Source: JANWVO01 sp964458495
GTDB lineage: Bacteria > Acidobacteriota > Terriglobia > Bryobacterales > Bryobacteraceae
Assembly (NCBI GenBank): GCA_964458495.1
Contig: CAYWJB010000006.1
Location: forward strand, 1 to 64,000
DNA: 64,000 nucleotides
Direction: 5' to 3'
Position 1 is the first letter of the stretch, and each line of letters opens with the position of its first letter. Both the position numbers and the translations under genes were made by a program. Under the pieces are notes generated by a model, which was not told where the DNA came from, made no database searches, and was given only the letters and a program-made list of their open reading frames with translations. Positions 51,570-60,648 of the stretch are shown piece by piece.

Positions 51570-54068
51570 CTACTTCTCGATCCGCATCTTGTAGAACGAG
51601 CGGTAGACGAAGGTCATCGAAACCAGCAGGAACGCGAGCGCCAGCAAGTGCGTCAGCGTCTCCTGCCCCTGGTTCCGCAGCGAGACTGCCAGCTCCACCG
51701 CCAGCAGTCCGAACAGGGTCGTGAACTTGATCGTCGGATTCAGCGCCACCGAGGACGTGTCCTTGAACGGATCGCCCACTGTGTCGCCCACCACTGTGGC
51801 CGCGTGCAGGTCGGTGCCCTTGGCCTTCATTTCGGTCTCCACGATCTTCTTGGCGTTGTCCCATGCGCCGCCGGCGTTGGCCATGAAAATCGCCTGGAAC
51901 AAGCCGAAGATGGCGATGGCGATCAGGTAGCCGATGAAAAAGAACTCCTCCATGAAGGCGAAGGCCAGCGTGCCGAAGAACACGGCGATGAAGATGTTGA
52001 ACATGCCGCGCTGCGCGTACTGCGTGCAGATCTCGACGACTTTCTTCGAGTCGGAGACGCTCGCCTTGGTGGTGCCTTCCAGCTTGATGTTGCGTTTGAT
52101 GAATTCCACGGCGCGGTAGGCGCCCGTGGAAACCGCTTGCGTGGAGGCGCCGGTGAACCAGTAGATCATGGCGCCGCCGGCGATGAGTCCGAAGAAGAAC
52201 GGCGTGTGGAGGATCGAGAGGAAGCCGACGCGGGCCGGGTCGAGGCCGTTGGTCAGAGCCACGATGATCGAGAAAATCATCGTGGTCGCGCCGACCACCG
52301 CCGTGCCGATCAGCACAGGCTTCGACGTGGCCTTGAACGTGTTGCCCGCGCCGTCATTCTCTTCCAGGTTGTCTTTCGCCTTCTCGAACTGCGGCCGGAA
52401 TCCGAACTGGCTCTCGATTTCCCCTTCGATCCCCGGCAGTTGCTCGATCGTCGACAGCTCGTAGACGGATTGCGCGTTGTCGGTGACCGGCCCGTAGGAA
52501 TCCACTGCGATGGTGACCGGCCCCATGCCGAGGAAGCCGAAGGCCACCAGGCCGAGGGCGAACACCGCAGGCGCCATCATCAGCGAGGCCAGCCCCATGG
52601 TGGACACCCAGTAGGCGATGCTCATCAGGAAGAGGATGGCGAAGCCGAGCCAGTAGGCGGAGAAGTTGCCGGCGATGAAGCCGGACAGGATATTGAGCGA
52701 CGCGCCGCCCTCCTCGCTGGCGACGACGATCTCCCGCACATGGCGCGAGCCGGTGGAGGTGAAGACTTTCACGAATTCGGGGATCAGCGCCCCGGCCAGC
52801 GTCCCGCAGCTGATCACCGTCGCCAGCTTCCACCACAGCGTCGTGTCGCCCTTGAGCTCCGGAATCATCAGGTAGCTCACCACGTAGGTCAACCCGATCG
52901 AGAGCAGCGACGTGATCCACACCAGGCTCGTCAGCGGCGCCTCGAAGTTCATCTTGTCCGCGTCGCTGTACCGGGCCTTCGCCGCCGCACCGTTGATGAA
53001 GTAACTCACCCCCGACGATATCACCATCATCACCCTCATCATGAAGATCCACACCAGCAGCTGCACCTGGATCACCTGCCACGACGGCCCGGCCACTCGC
53101 TCGTTGATCCCCAGCAGAATGAAGCTGATCAGCGCCACGCCAGTCACGCCGTACGTCTCGAAGCCGTCCGCCGAGGGCCCCACCGAGTCGCCCGCGTTGT
53201 CGCCCGTGCAGTCCGCGATCACGCCCGGGTTCCGCGCGTCGTCTTCCTTGATCTTGAACACGATCTTCATCAGGTCCGCGCCGATGTCGGCGATCTTCGT
53301 GAAGATGCCGCCCGCCACGCGCAGCGCCGCCGCGCCCAGCGATTCGCCGATCGCAAACCCGATGAAGCACGGCCCGGCGAGATCGCCCGGAATGAACAGC
53401 AGGATGAACAGCATCAGCAGCAGCTCGACGCTGATCAGCATCATCCCGATGCTCATCCCCGCCTGCAGCGGGATGTCGTAACACGGGAACGCCTTGCCCC
53501 GCAGGCTCGCAAACGACGCCCGCGAGTTGGCGAACGTGTTCACCCGCATTCCGAACGCCGCCACTCCGAAGCTTCCGCCGATGCCGATCACGCTGAACAG
53601 CAGAATGATCGCCACCCGGTAGGCTTCCATGTGCTGCAAAAAGCCGAAGTAGAAAATGATGATGACCGCAATGAAGCACTCCAGGATCAGCAGGAACTTG
53701 CCCTGCGTCACCAGGTACGTCTTGCACGTCTCATAGATCAGCTCGCTCACCTCGAGCATCGACTTGTGCACCGGCAGGTTCTTCAGCCGCGTGTAGATGC
53801 TCAGCCCGAACAGCAGCCCCAGCGCGCACACCACCAGCCCGATCATCAGCAGGCTCCGGCCGCCCATCCCGAAAAACTGCGCCTGGTCCAGGTCCGGCAG
53901 CACCAGGTTCGCCTCGCCGCCGCCATGATGCTCCGGTTGCGCCATTGCCGGCAGCGCCCCGGCCATCGCCATCATCACCATCAGCAGAATCCACACGCCT
54001 GCGCGCCGCCAGGCGCTCGCCGCGCCGGTCTGCCTCGCCGCGCCAGACAGGCTCTTGGTGGGTAACAT
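51570..54068 (-). CDS. hppA: Membrane-bound ion-pumping pyrophosphatase, divergent clade
   Basis: 832 residues from the ATG at 54068, with GGAGG upstream. A signal-like N-terminus (ending ALPAMAQ) and about 16 helices are present. mPPase motifs are recognisable but altered: DIGADLMKIVFK for DVGADLVGKVE, EDDARNPGVIADCTGDNAGD, GPSADGFETYG for GMAADLFETY, and VTDNAQSVYEL for ISDNAGGIAEM. The C-terminal GGAWDNAKK and GDTVGDPFKDTSSVALNP are standard. A Lys in GNTFKAT sits where K+-independent enzymes have it, so H+ pumping without K+ is inferred. It hydrolyses PPi and energises the membrane. Confidence 0.93.
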   Translation of the reverse strand: MLPTKSLSGAARQTGAASAWRRAGVWILLMVMMAMAGALPAMAQPEHHGGGEANLVLPDLDQAQFFGMGGRSLLMIGLVVCALGLLFGLSIYTRLKNLPVHKSMLEVSELIYETCKTYLVTQGKFLLILECFIAVIIIFYFGFLQHMEAYRVAIILLFSVIGIGGSFGVAAFGMRVNTFANSRASFASLRGKAFPCYDIPLQAGMSIGMMLISVELLLMLFILLFIPGDLAGPCFIGFAIGESLGAAALRVAGGIFTKIADIGADLMKIVFKIKEDDARNPGVIADCTGDNAGDSVGPSADGFETYGVTGVALISFILLGINERVAGPSWQVIQVQLLVWIFMMRVMMVISSGVSYFINGAAAKARYSDADKMNFEAPLTSLVWITSLLSIGLTYVVSYLMIPELKGDTTLWWKLATVISCGTLAGALIPEFVKVFTSTGSRHVREIVVASEEGGASLNILSGFIAGNFSAYWLGFAILFLMSIAYWVSTMGLASLMMAPAVFALGLVAFGFLGMGPVTIAVDSYGPVTDNAQSVYELSTIEQLPGIEGEIESQFGFRPQFEKAKDNLEENDGAGNTFKATSKPVLIGTAVVGATTMIFSIIVALTNGLDPARVGFLSILHTPFFFGLIAGGAMIYWFTGASTQAVSTGAYRAVEFIKRNIKLEGTTKASVSDSKKVVEICTQYAQRGMFNIFIAVFFGTLAFAFMEEFFFIGYLIAIAIFGLFQAIFMANAGGAWDNAKKIVETEMKAKGTDLHAATVVGDTVGDPFKDTSSVALNPTIKFTTLFGLLAVELAVSLRNQGQETLTHLLALAFLLVSMTFVYRSFYKMRIEK

Positions 54069-54174
54069 CAACTCAATCCTCCCGAATCTTCCGGAATGTC
54101 CGCCCGCGCGGCTTGGGCCGGCCGCCACAGGCTGTCAGAACTGTAGAAGTGTAACAAGAAGAGGCCCAAGAATC

Positions 54175-54204
54175 ACTATATCGGACGCCTGTATCTGGAA
54201 TCAA
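54175..54204 (-). promoter_or_regulatory. Promoter of the pyrophosphatase gene
   Basis: On the minus strand TTGATT (complement 54199-54204) and TATAGT (complement 54175-54180) are 18 nt apart. Transcription would start near 54168, giving a leader of about 100 nt before the ATG at 54068. Confidence 0.5.
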
Positions 54205-54315
54205 CACGCCCCGGCACGGTTTCCGCACCCGCAGGTACTGATATGGCAGACACAGTTCAAATCTTCCGCGTCACCTTGTTCCTGATCCCTGCATCCCGGA
54301 GGTTGAGGTCTGATT

Positions 54316-56496
54316 ATGGCCCATCTTCCGCGCCGCAAATTTCTCCGGATCGCCGCCGGCGGCGCCGCCGCAGCAGGAGCGGGAGCTGCTGCCTTCGCCG
54401 TCCGGCCCCAGCCTCCCTCCTCGCCCAGGCAGGTTCGCCAGGTTCCCACCTTCTGCGAACTCTGCTTCTGGAAGTGCGGGGTCCTCGCCACCGTCGAAGA
54501 CGGGGTCGTCACCAAGCTTGACGGGCACCCCGCCCATCCGCTCTCCCTCGGCCGGCTGTGCCCGCGCGGCAACGGCGGAACGGGCCTCCTCTATGACCCG
54601 GACCGCCTGAAGAAGCCCCTCATTCGCACGGGCGCCCGCGGCGAGGAGCGCTTTCGCGAAGCCTCCTGGGAAGAGGCTCTCGACTACATCGCCGCGCTCA
54701 TGCAGGAGATCCGCGCGAAGCATGGCCCCGAATCGCTCGCCCTCTTCACCCACGGCCACGGCGGCTCCTTCTTTGGCCAGTTGCTCAAGGCCTTCGGCTC
54801 GCCCAACATCGCCGCGCCGAGCTACGCCCAGTGCCGCGGCCCTCGCGAGGTCGGCTTCCAGCTCACCTTCGGCACCGGCATCGGCTCGCCCGAGAACACC
54901 GACATCGCCAACACCCGCTTCCTCGTCCTCATCGGCAGCCACCTCGGCGAGAACATGCACAACACGCAGGTGCAGGAGTTCGCCGAAGCCATCCGCCGCG
55001 GCGCCCGGATCGTCGTCGTCGATCCGCGTTTCTCCGTCGCCGCCTCCAAGGCTCACTGGTACCTCCCCATCAAGCCGGGCACCGACATCGCCCTCCTCAT
55101 GGCGTGGGCCCACGTCCTCGTCCACGAGAACCTCTACAACCGTCCGTTCGTGGAAAAGTACGCCGCAGGATTCGCGGAATTCAAGAACGAAATCCGCGAC
55201 TGGACGCCGGAATGGGCGGAGAAAATCACCGAAATTCCGGCCGAAATGATCCGTACCGTGGCCCGCGAAATGGCCGCCGCCCAGCCCTCCGTCATCGTAC
55301 ATCCCGGGCGCCACGTCACCTGGTACGGCGACGACTCGCAGCGCAGCCGCGCCATCGCCATCCTGAACGCCCTCCTCGGCAGTTGGGGCGCCAAAGGCGG
55401 CTTCTTTTTGCCCTCCGGCATCGACGTGCCGCCTTACCCGGCTGCCCCTCTGCCCAAGCCGCAGCGCGGCGCTATCGACGGCGCCGGCAACCGCTACCCG
55501 CTCGCCGACGAAACCCTCGCCTCCGGGCTCTGCGACGCCACCCTCGCCGGCGCCCCTTACCGCGCCCGCGGCTGGCTCGTCTACGGCACCAACCTCCTCC
55601 AGTCTTTGCCGGAGCCGAAGAAGACGCTCGAAGCCATTCACGCCCTCGATTTGCTCGTCGTGATCGATGTCCTGCCGGTTGAGATCGCCGGATACGCCGA
55701 CGTCGTGCTCCCGGAGTGCACCTACCTCGAGCGTTACGACGACCTCTATTCCGGCCCCTTCCGCAAACCCTTCGTCGCACTTCGCCAGCCCGTCGTGCCG
55801 CCGATGCACGACTCCAGACCCGGCTGGTGGATCGCCCGCGAGCTCGCCCGCCGCCTCGGGCTCGAAGCCTGGTTCCCCTGGAAAGACATCGAGCAGTATC
55901 TCGACACCCGCCTGCGCGGAATCAACCTGAACCTCGCCGACATGAAAAAGCGCGGCGTCGCCGTCTACCCGGCGGAGGAAGCCACCCTGCCCCCGGACCA
56001 CAAGTTCGACACCCCCAGCGGAAGAATCGAGCTGTACTCGAAAATGCTCGCCGAAATGGGCGTCGATCCGGTCCCGAAATACTACCCGAAACCCGAGCCT
56101 CCCGAGGGGCATTTCCGCCTTCTTTTCGGGCGTTCCCCGCTGCACACGTTTGGCCGCACCACCAACAACCGCATCCTCGGTTCCGTGGTCCGCGAGAACG
56201 AGGTCTGGATCCACCACCGCGCCGCCGCCGCCCTCGGCGTGCGCCACAACGAGCGTGTCGTCCTTGTCAACCAGGATGGCGCCCGCTCGGGCCCGGTCCG
56301 CGCCCGCGTCACCAACCGCATCCGCCCGGACTGCGTCTACATGGTTCACGGCTTCGGCCACACCGCCCGCGGGCTCCGCTTCACCCACGGGCGCGGCGCT
56401 TCCACCACTGCGCTGGTCACGCGAGTCGCCGTCGACCCCCTGATGGGCGGCACCGGCATGTTCACAAACTTCGTGCGCATCGAAAAGGAGGCTTGA
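54316..56496 (+). CDS. Molybdopterin oxidoreductase, PsrA/PhsA-like catalytic subunit
   Basis: 726 residues, ribosome site GGAGG upstream. A Tat leader (PRRKFLRIAAGG) is followed by a [4Fe-4S] motif C47-x2-C50-x3-C54-x27-C82. The Mo-bis-MGD domains follow; the probable Mo-ligand cysteine is in APSYAQCRGP. FGRSPLHTFGRTTNN and GTGMFTNFV near the end are typical of polysulfide, thiosulfate and tetrathionate reductase A chains. It is exported with cofactor bound and acts in the periplasm. The three genes downstream encode its iron-sulfur and membrane partners. The natural sulfur substrate, or whether it is instead a related As or Se oxyanion, is not settled by sequence. Confidence 0.9.
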   Translation: MAHLPRRKFLRIAAGGAAAAGAGAAAFAVRPQPPSSPRQVRQVPTFCELCFWKCGVLATVEDGVVTKLDGHPAHPLSLGRLCPRGNGGTGLLYDPDRLKKPLIRTGARGEERFREASWEEALDYIAALMQEIRAKHGPESLALFTHGHGGSFFGQLLKAFGSPNIAAPSYAQCRGPREVGFQLTFGTGIGSPENTDIANTRFLVLIGSHLGENMHNTQVQEFAEAIRRGARIVVVDPRFSVAASKAHWYLPIKPGTDIALLMAWAHVLVHENLYNRPFVEKYAAGFAEFKNEIRDWTPEWAEKITEIPAEMIRTVAREMAAAQPSVIVHPGRHVTWYGDDSQRSRAIAILNALLGSWGAKGGFFLPSGIDVPPYPAAPLPKPQRGAIDGAGNRYPLADETLASGLCDATLAGAPYRARGWLVYGTNLLQSLPEPKKTLEAIHALDLLVVIDVLPVEIAGYADVVLPECTYLERYDDLYSGPFRKPFVALRQPVVPPMHDSRPGWWIARELARRLGLEAWFPWKDIEQYLDTRLRGINLNLADMKKRGVAVYPAEEATLPPDHKFDTPSGRIELYSKMLAEMGVDPVPKYYPKPEPPEGHFRLLFGRSPLHTFGRTTNNRILGSVVRENEVWIHHRAAAALGVRHNERVVLVNQDGARSGPVRARVTNRIRPDCVYMVHGFGHTARGLRFTHGRGASTTALVTRVAVDPLMGGTGMFTNFVRIEKEA

Positions 56497-56499
56497 CCG

Positions 56500-57036
56500 A
56501 TGCCCCGCTACGGCATGGCCATCGACCTTCGCACCTGCATGGGCTGCGCCGCCTGCGTCGTTGCCTGCAAGGTGGAAAACCGCGTGGATGACGACGCCTT
56601 CCGCTGCCGCATCACCCAGCGCTCGCGCGGCGAGTTCCCCTCCGTCCACCTCGAGATCCTCTCCGAGCGCTGCAACCAGTGCTCGGACGCGCCCTGCGTC
56701 TGGAACTGCCCCACCGGCGCCAGCCACTATGCCGAAGGCGGCGTGGTTCTGGTCAACGAGGATCTCTGCACCGGCTGCAAAGCGTGCCTCGCCGCCTGCC
56801 CGTATGACGCCCGCTTCATCAACTCCCGCGGCGCCGCCGAAAAATGCACCTTCTGCATCCATCGCGTCCGCGAGGGGCTCGAACCCGCCTGCGTCTCCAC
56901 CTGCCCCAGCCGCGCCATGGTCTTCGGCGATCTCGACGATCCCTCCAGCGCCCTGTCCCGCGCCCTCGGCGTCCGCAAGCACCGCGCTCTCAAGCCCGAG
57001 GCGGGCACCGCGCCCAACGTCTTCTACCTGGAGTAA
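56500..57036 (+). CDS. Four-cluster ferredoxin subunit (PsrB/PhsB/NrfC-like)
   Basis: 178 residues. Sixteen cysteines form four cluster motifs: C13-x2-C16-x2-C19-x3-C23, CNQCSDAPCVWNC, CTGCKACLAAC, and CTFC paired with CVSTC. There is no leader, so it hitch-hikes through Tat with the catalytic subunit. It carries electrons between the membrane subunit and the Mo site. It starts 3 nt after the PsrA-like gene. Confidence 0.95.
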   Translation: MPRYGMAIDLRTCMGCAACVVACKVENRVDDDAFRCRITQRSRGEFPSVHLEILSERCNQCSDAPCVWNCPTGASHYAEGGVVLVNEDLCTGCKACLAACPYDARFINSRGAAEKCTFCIHRVREGLEPACVSTCPSRAMVFGDLDDPSSALSRALGVRKHRALKPEAGTAPNVFYLE

Positions 57037-57041
57037 CCGCC

Positions 57042-57974
57042 ATGGCCCCCGTTGACATCGATATCGCCGGCCGGAACGCCGAAACATTTCCCGCCCTTCA
57101 CGTCTGGGGCTGGGAAATCGCCTTTTATCTCTTCCTCGGCGGACTCGCCGCCGGCCTGCTTGTGCTCTCCGGCTGGATGCACCGCCGCTGCCCGCCCGGA
57201 CGCCTCAGCCCGGCTCTCGCCTGGCTTGCTCCGCTGCTTGCCCCGGCCGTCCTCTCCATCGGCATGTTCGCTCTCTTCCTCGATCTCGAAAACAAGTGGC
57301 ACGTCTGGCGCTTCTACACCGCTTTCCGCATCACCGCCCCCATGAGCTGGGGCGCCTGGATTCTCGCCCTCGTCTACCCTGCCTCCGCGCTCTTCGCGTG
57401 GGCCGCCTGGAGCGAGTTCGGCCCCGCCGGCAGGCGCTTCGTCTCCGGCGCCCCCTTCCCCTTCCGCCGCGCCATCGCCTCGCTCAACATCGGCCTCGGC
57501 GCCGCCCTCGGCGTCTACACCGGCATCCTGCTCGGCGCCCTTGGCGCGCGTCCTCTCTGGAATTCGCCGCTCCTCGGCCCCCTGTTCCTCCTCAGCGGGC
57601 TCTCCGCCGCCGCGGCGCTTCTCCTGATCCTCGAAAAAGACCGCGAGTGGCGCCACGCTCTCGCCCGTCTCGACGTCCGCCTCATCGCCGCCGAAGCAGC
57701 CGTTCTCGCTCTCTTCCTGCTGGCTCTCTCCACCGGCGGACACGCGCAGCGGTCCGCCGCCGCCCTCTTCTTCGGCGGACCCTACACCGCCGTATTCTGG
57801 CTTGCCGTCATCTTCACCGGCATGGCTGTGCCCGTCTGGCTCGAGCGGCTCGAACAACGCGGCGCCGTGCCCGTGTCGCCCATCCCTGCGGTCCTCGTCC
57901 TGTGCGGCAGCCTCGCGCTTCGAGCCATCCTCGTCTTCGCCGGGCAGGCAAGCTCGTGGGAGGCGCTGCTATGA
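57042..57974 (+). CDS. NrfD/PsrC-type membrane subunit
   Basis: 310 residues, ATG 5 nt after the ferredoxin gene stop. About eight helices are present. The N-terminus WGWEIAFYLFLGGLAAGLLVL and the FLDLENKWHVWRFYTAF loop are NrfD/PsrC hallmarks (quinone site near helix 1-3). It moves electrons between the quinone pool and the ferredoxin subunit, without heme. Its stop overlaps the next small frame by 4 nt. Confidence 0.93.
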   Translation: MAPVDIDIAGRNAETFPALHVWGWEIAFYLFLGGLAAGLLVLSGWMHRRCPPGRLSPALAWLAPLLAPAVLSIGMFALFLDLENKWHVWRFYTAFRITAPMSWGAWILALVYPASALFAWAAWSEFGPAGRRFVSGAPFPFRRAIASLNIGLGAALGVYTGILLGALGARPLWNSPLLGPLFLLSGLSAAAALLLILEKDREWRHALARLDVRLIAAEAAVLALFLLALSTGGHAQRSAAALFFGGPYTAVFWLAVIFTGMAVPVWLERLEQRGAVPVSPIPAVLVLCGSLALRAILVFAGQASSWEALL

Positions 57975-58141
57975 ACTCCCTCCCATCCAGGCCGCTACCC
58001 GCTCTGCGCTGCCTGTCGCGCCGCTGCGGCGCTGCGCTCTTGCCTCAGCCGCCCGGCCCGGGCGCGCCGCAGGTCCGCGCCCCGCACCGTGCGACGGCAT
58101 CCATTCCGCCAAGCCAACATTTCCGGGAGGTCTTGTTGTGA
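57971..58141 (+). CDS. Possible small protein between NrfD and YeeE genes
   Basis: 56 residues. Its ATG overlaps the NrfD stop (ATGA 57971-57974) and its stop overlaps the GTG of the next gene (GTGA 58138-58141). The product is basic and Pro/Arg/Cys-containing (LRCLSRRCGAALLPQPPG) without membrane segments, and resembles nothing I know. Coding is supported only by this double overlap and by the otherwise unexplained 160-nt gap. Confidence 0.3.
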   Translation: MNSLPSRPLPALRCLSRRCGAALLPQPPGPGAPQVRAPHRATASIPPSQHFREVLL

Positions 58142-58656
58142 ACCAATCTGAAACCCGCTACTGGAATCCTTACTTTGCCGGCGTCGCCGTCGGACTCACG
58201 CTGCTCGCCGCCTTCTACGTGCTCGGCACGGGACTCGGCGCCTCCGGCGCTTTCACCCAGTTTCTCGCCGCCGCCGGCCAGAAGTTCGCCCCGGCATGGA
58301 CGGAGACCAACCACTACCTTCGCCAGTACGCCGCCGGCGGCAAGAACCCGCTCAAGGACTGGATGACCTTCCAGTTCGCAGGCGTCTTCCTCGGCGGGCT
58401 CCTCGGCGCACTCACCGCCGGGCGCCTTCGCTTTGAGGTGGAGCGCGGACCGCGCGCTTCCGTGCGCTTGAGGCTCCTGTTCGCCTTCCTCGGCGGCGCT
58501 GTCACGGGCATCGCCGCACGCCTCGCCCGCGGCTGCACCAGCGGCCAGGCTCTCTCCGGCGGCGCGCAGCTCTCGCTGGGAAGCTGGGCTTTCATGATGG
58601 CGGTCTTCGCCGCCGCTTTCGCTCTTGCAAGGTTCGTCAGGAGGCAATGGCAATGA
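58138..58656 (+). CDS. YeeE/YedE sulfur-transport half, first subunit
   Basis: 172 residues from a GTG with GGGAGG 7 nt upstream. Four or five helices are present. The family signature ARGCTSGQALSGGAQLSLGSW (with the conserved Cys of thiosulfate-binding YeeE) is near residue 140, and a loop with FAPAWTETNHYLRQYAAGG lies between helices. Half-size YeeE proteins work as pairs. It probably brings thiosulfate or another reduced sulfur compound across the inner membrane. Confidence 0.85.
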   Translation: MNQSETRYWNPYFAGVAVGLTLLAAFYVLGTGLGASGAFTQFLAAAGQKFAPAWTETNHYLRQYAAGGKNPLKDWMTFQFAGVFLGGLLGALTAGRLRFEVERGPRASVRLRLLFAFLGGAVTGIAARLARGCTSGQALSGGAQLSLGSWAFMMAVFAAAFALARFVRRQWQ

Positions 58657-59519
58657 ACGCTCCCCTGTATCCCGCCGGCGCAATCGGCGAAGAAGCCGCT
58701 CTGATCGCCATCTTTTTCCTCGGATTGTTCTTCGGATTTTTCCTGGAACGCGCCGGTTTCGGAAGCTCGAAAAAACTGACGTCCATCTTCTATTTCCAGG
58801 ATTGGGCCGTGCTCCGCGTCATGTTTACGGCCATCGTCGTCGCCATGCTCGGACTGCTCTACTTCACCGGCATCGGCTGGATGATCCCCGACGCCGTCTC
58901 GCAGAAGGAGACTTTCCTTGGCGCGCAAATCGTGGGCGGGCTCCTGCTCGGCGCCGGCTTCATCCTCGGTGGCTACTGCCCCGGCACATCGGCCGTCGCC
59001 GCCGCCTCCGGAAAGCTTGACGCCTTCGCCTACATCGCCGGGATGTTCTTCGGAACGTTCCTCTTCACGGCCGGTTACGACGCCCTGCAGCCCCTGTATC
59101 AATGGGGCGCGATGGGCGTCAAAACGCTGCCTGAGGTTCTCGCCGTTCAGCCGGGGATCGTTGCGGCAGCGGTCGTTCTCATCGCCATCGCCGCCTTCGC
59201 CGCCACCGAGATTTGGGGCAATCCGAGCACAATCGCACCCCGTACGTGGCAGTTCCGTCTCACGCCTCAATCGGCTGCCGCCGCCCTCGCCGTGGTTCTT
59301 GCCTTCGGGCTCGTCGTCGGTTACGGCATGGTTGGACGCGCGCAGTGGGTCGCCGCCCAAAATGCCCCGGCGCAGGCGCCTGCCGCCACGGCCGTTGGCG
59401 CCGCCGCGCCTCAGAGTCCCGCGCCCGCCGCTGTCGCGGCGCCCGTTTCCGGTCCCGCCCCCATCGCGCCGCCCCCGGGCGGCGTCCGCAAGTTCAAAAA
59501 GGGCAAGAGCTGTTCCTGA
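58653..59519 (+). CDS. YeeE/YedE sulfur-transport half, second subunit with Pro/Ala tail
   Basis: 288 residues from the ATG at 58653, which overlaps the previous stop (ATGA) and has AGGAGG 8 nt upstream. Six helices are present. The second family motif is GGYCPGTSAVAAASGKLDA with the conserved Cys. After a last helix near 215-235 comes a 50-residue Ala/Pro-rich tail ending KKGKSCS, with a Cys next to the terminus. The pair with the gene at 58138 should make a complete sulfur transporter tied to the Mo enzyme operon. Confidence 0.87.
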   Translation: MNAPLYPAGAIGEEAALIAIFFLGLFFGFFLERAGFGSSKKLTSIFYFQDWAVLRVMFTAIVVAMLGLLYFTGIGWMIPDAVSQKETFLGAQIVGGLLLGAGFILGGYCPGTSAVAAASGKLDAFAYIAGMFFGTFLFTAGYDALQPLYQWGAMGVKTLPEVLAVQPGIVAAAVVLIAIAAFAATEIWGNPSTIAPRTWQFRLTPQSAAAALAVVLAFGLVVGYGMVGRAQWVAAQNAPAQAPAATAVGAAAPQSPAPAAVAAPVSGPAPIAPPPGGVRKFKKGKSCS

Positions 59520-59580
59520 CCGGCACGCCTGTTGACGCTTCCGCAGGCTGCCGCGGCGCTCCCGGATCCTTGCTTCGGGA

Positions 59581-60564
<984 letters not shown>

Positions 60565-60648
60565 GCTCCCCATTGTGCCAAAGCGCCCCGTGTAACAACT
60601 GCGGAACCTTGCCGCGCCGGGTGCGTAATTCCATGACAGGAAGGCGCC

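Noticed and set aside
51648..54065. Long plus-strand frame across the pyrophosphatase gene
   Set aside because: The minus-strand protein has clear mPPase motifs. The plus frame is His/Arg/Gln-rich with no recognisable domain.
54271..57087. Long open frame on the minus strand across the Mo enzyme genes
   Set aside because: It is antisense to two genes with complete iron-sulfur motifs, and its Gly/Ala/Glu-rich translation is typical of GC-driven shadows.
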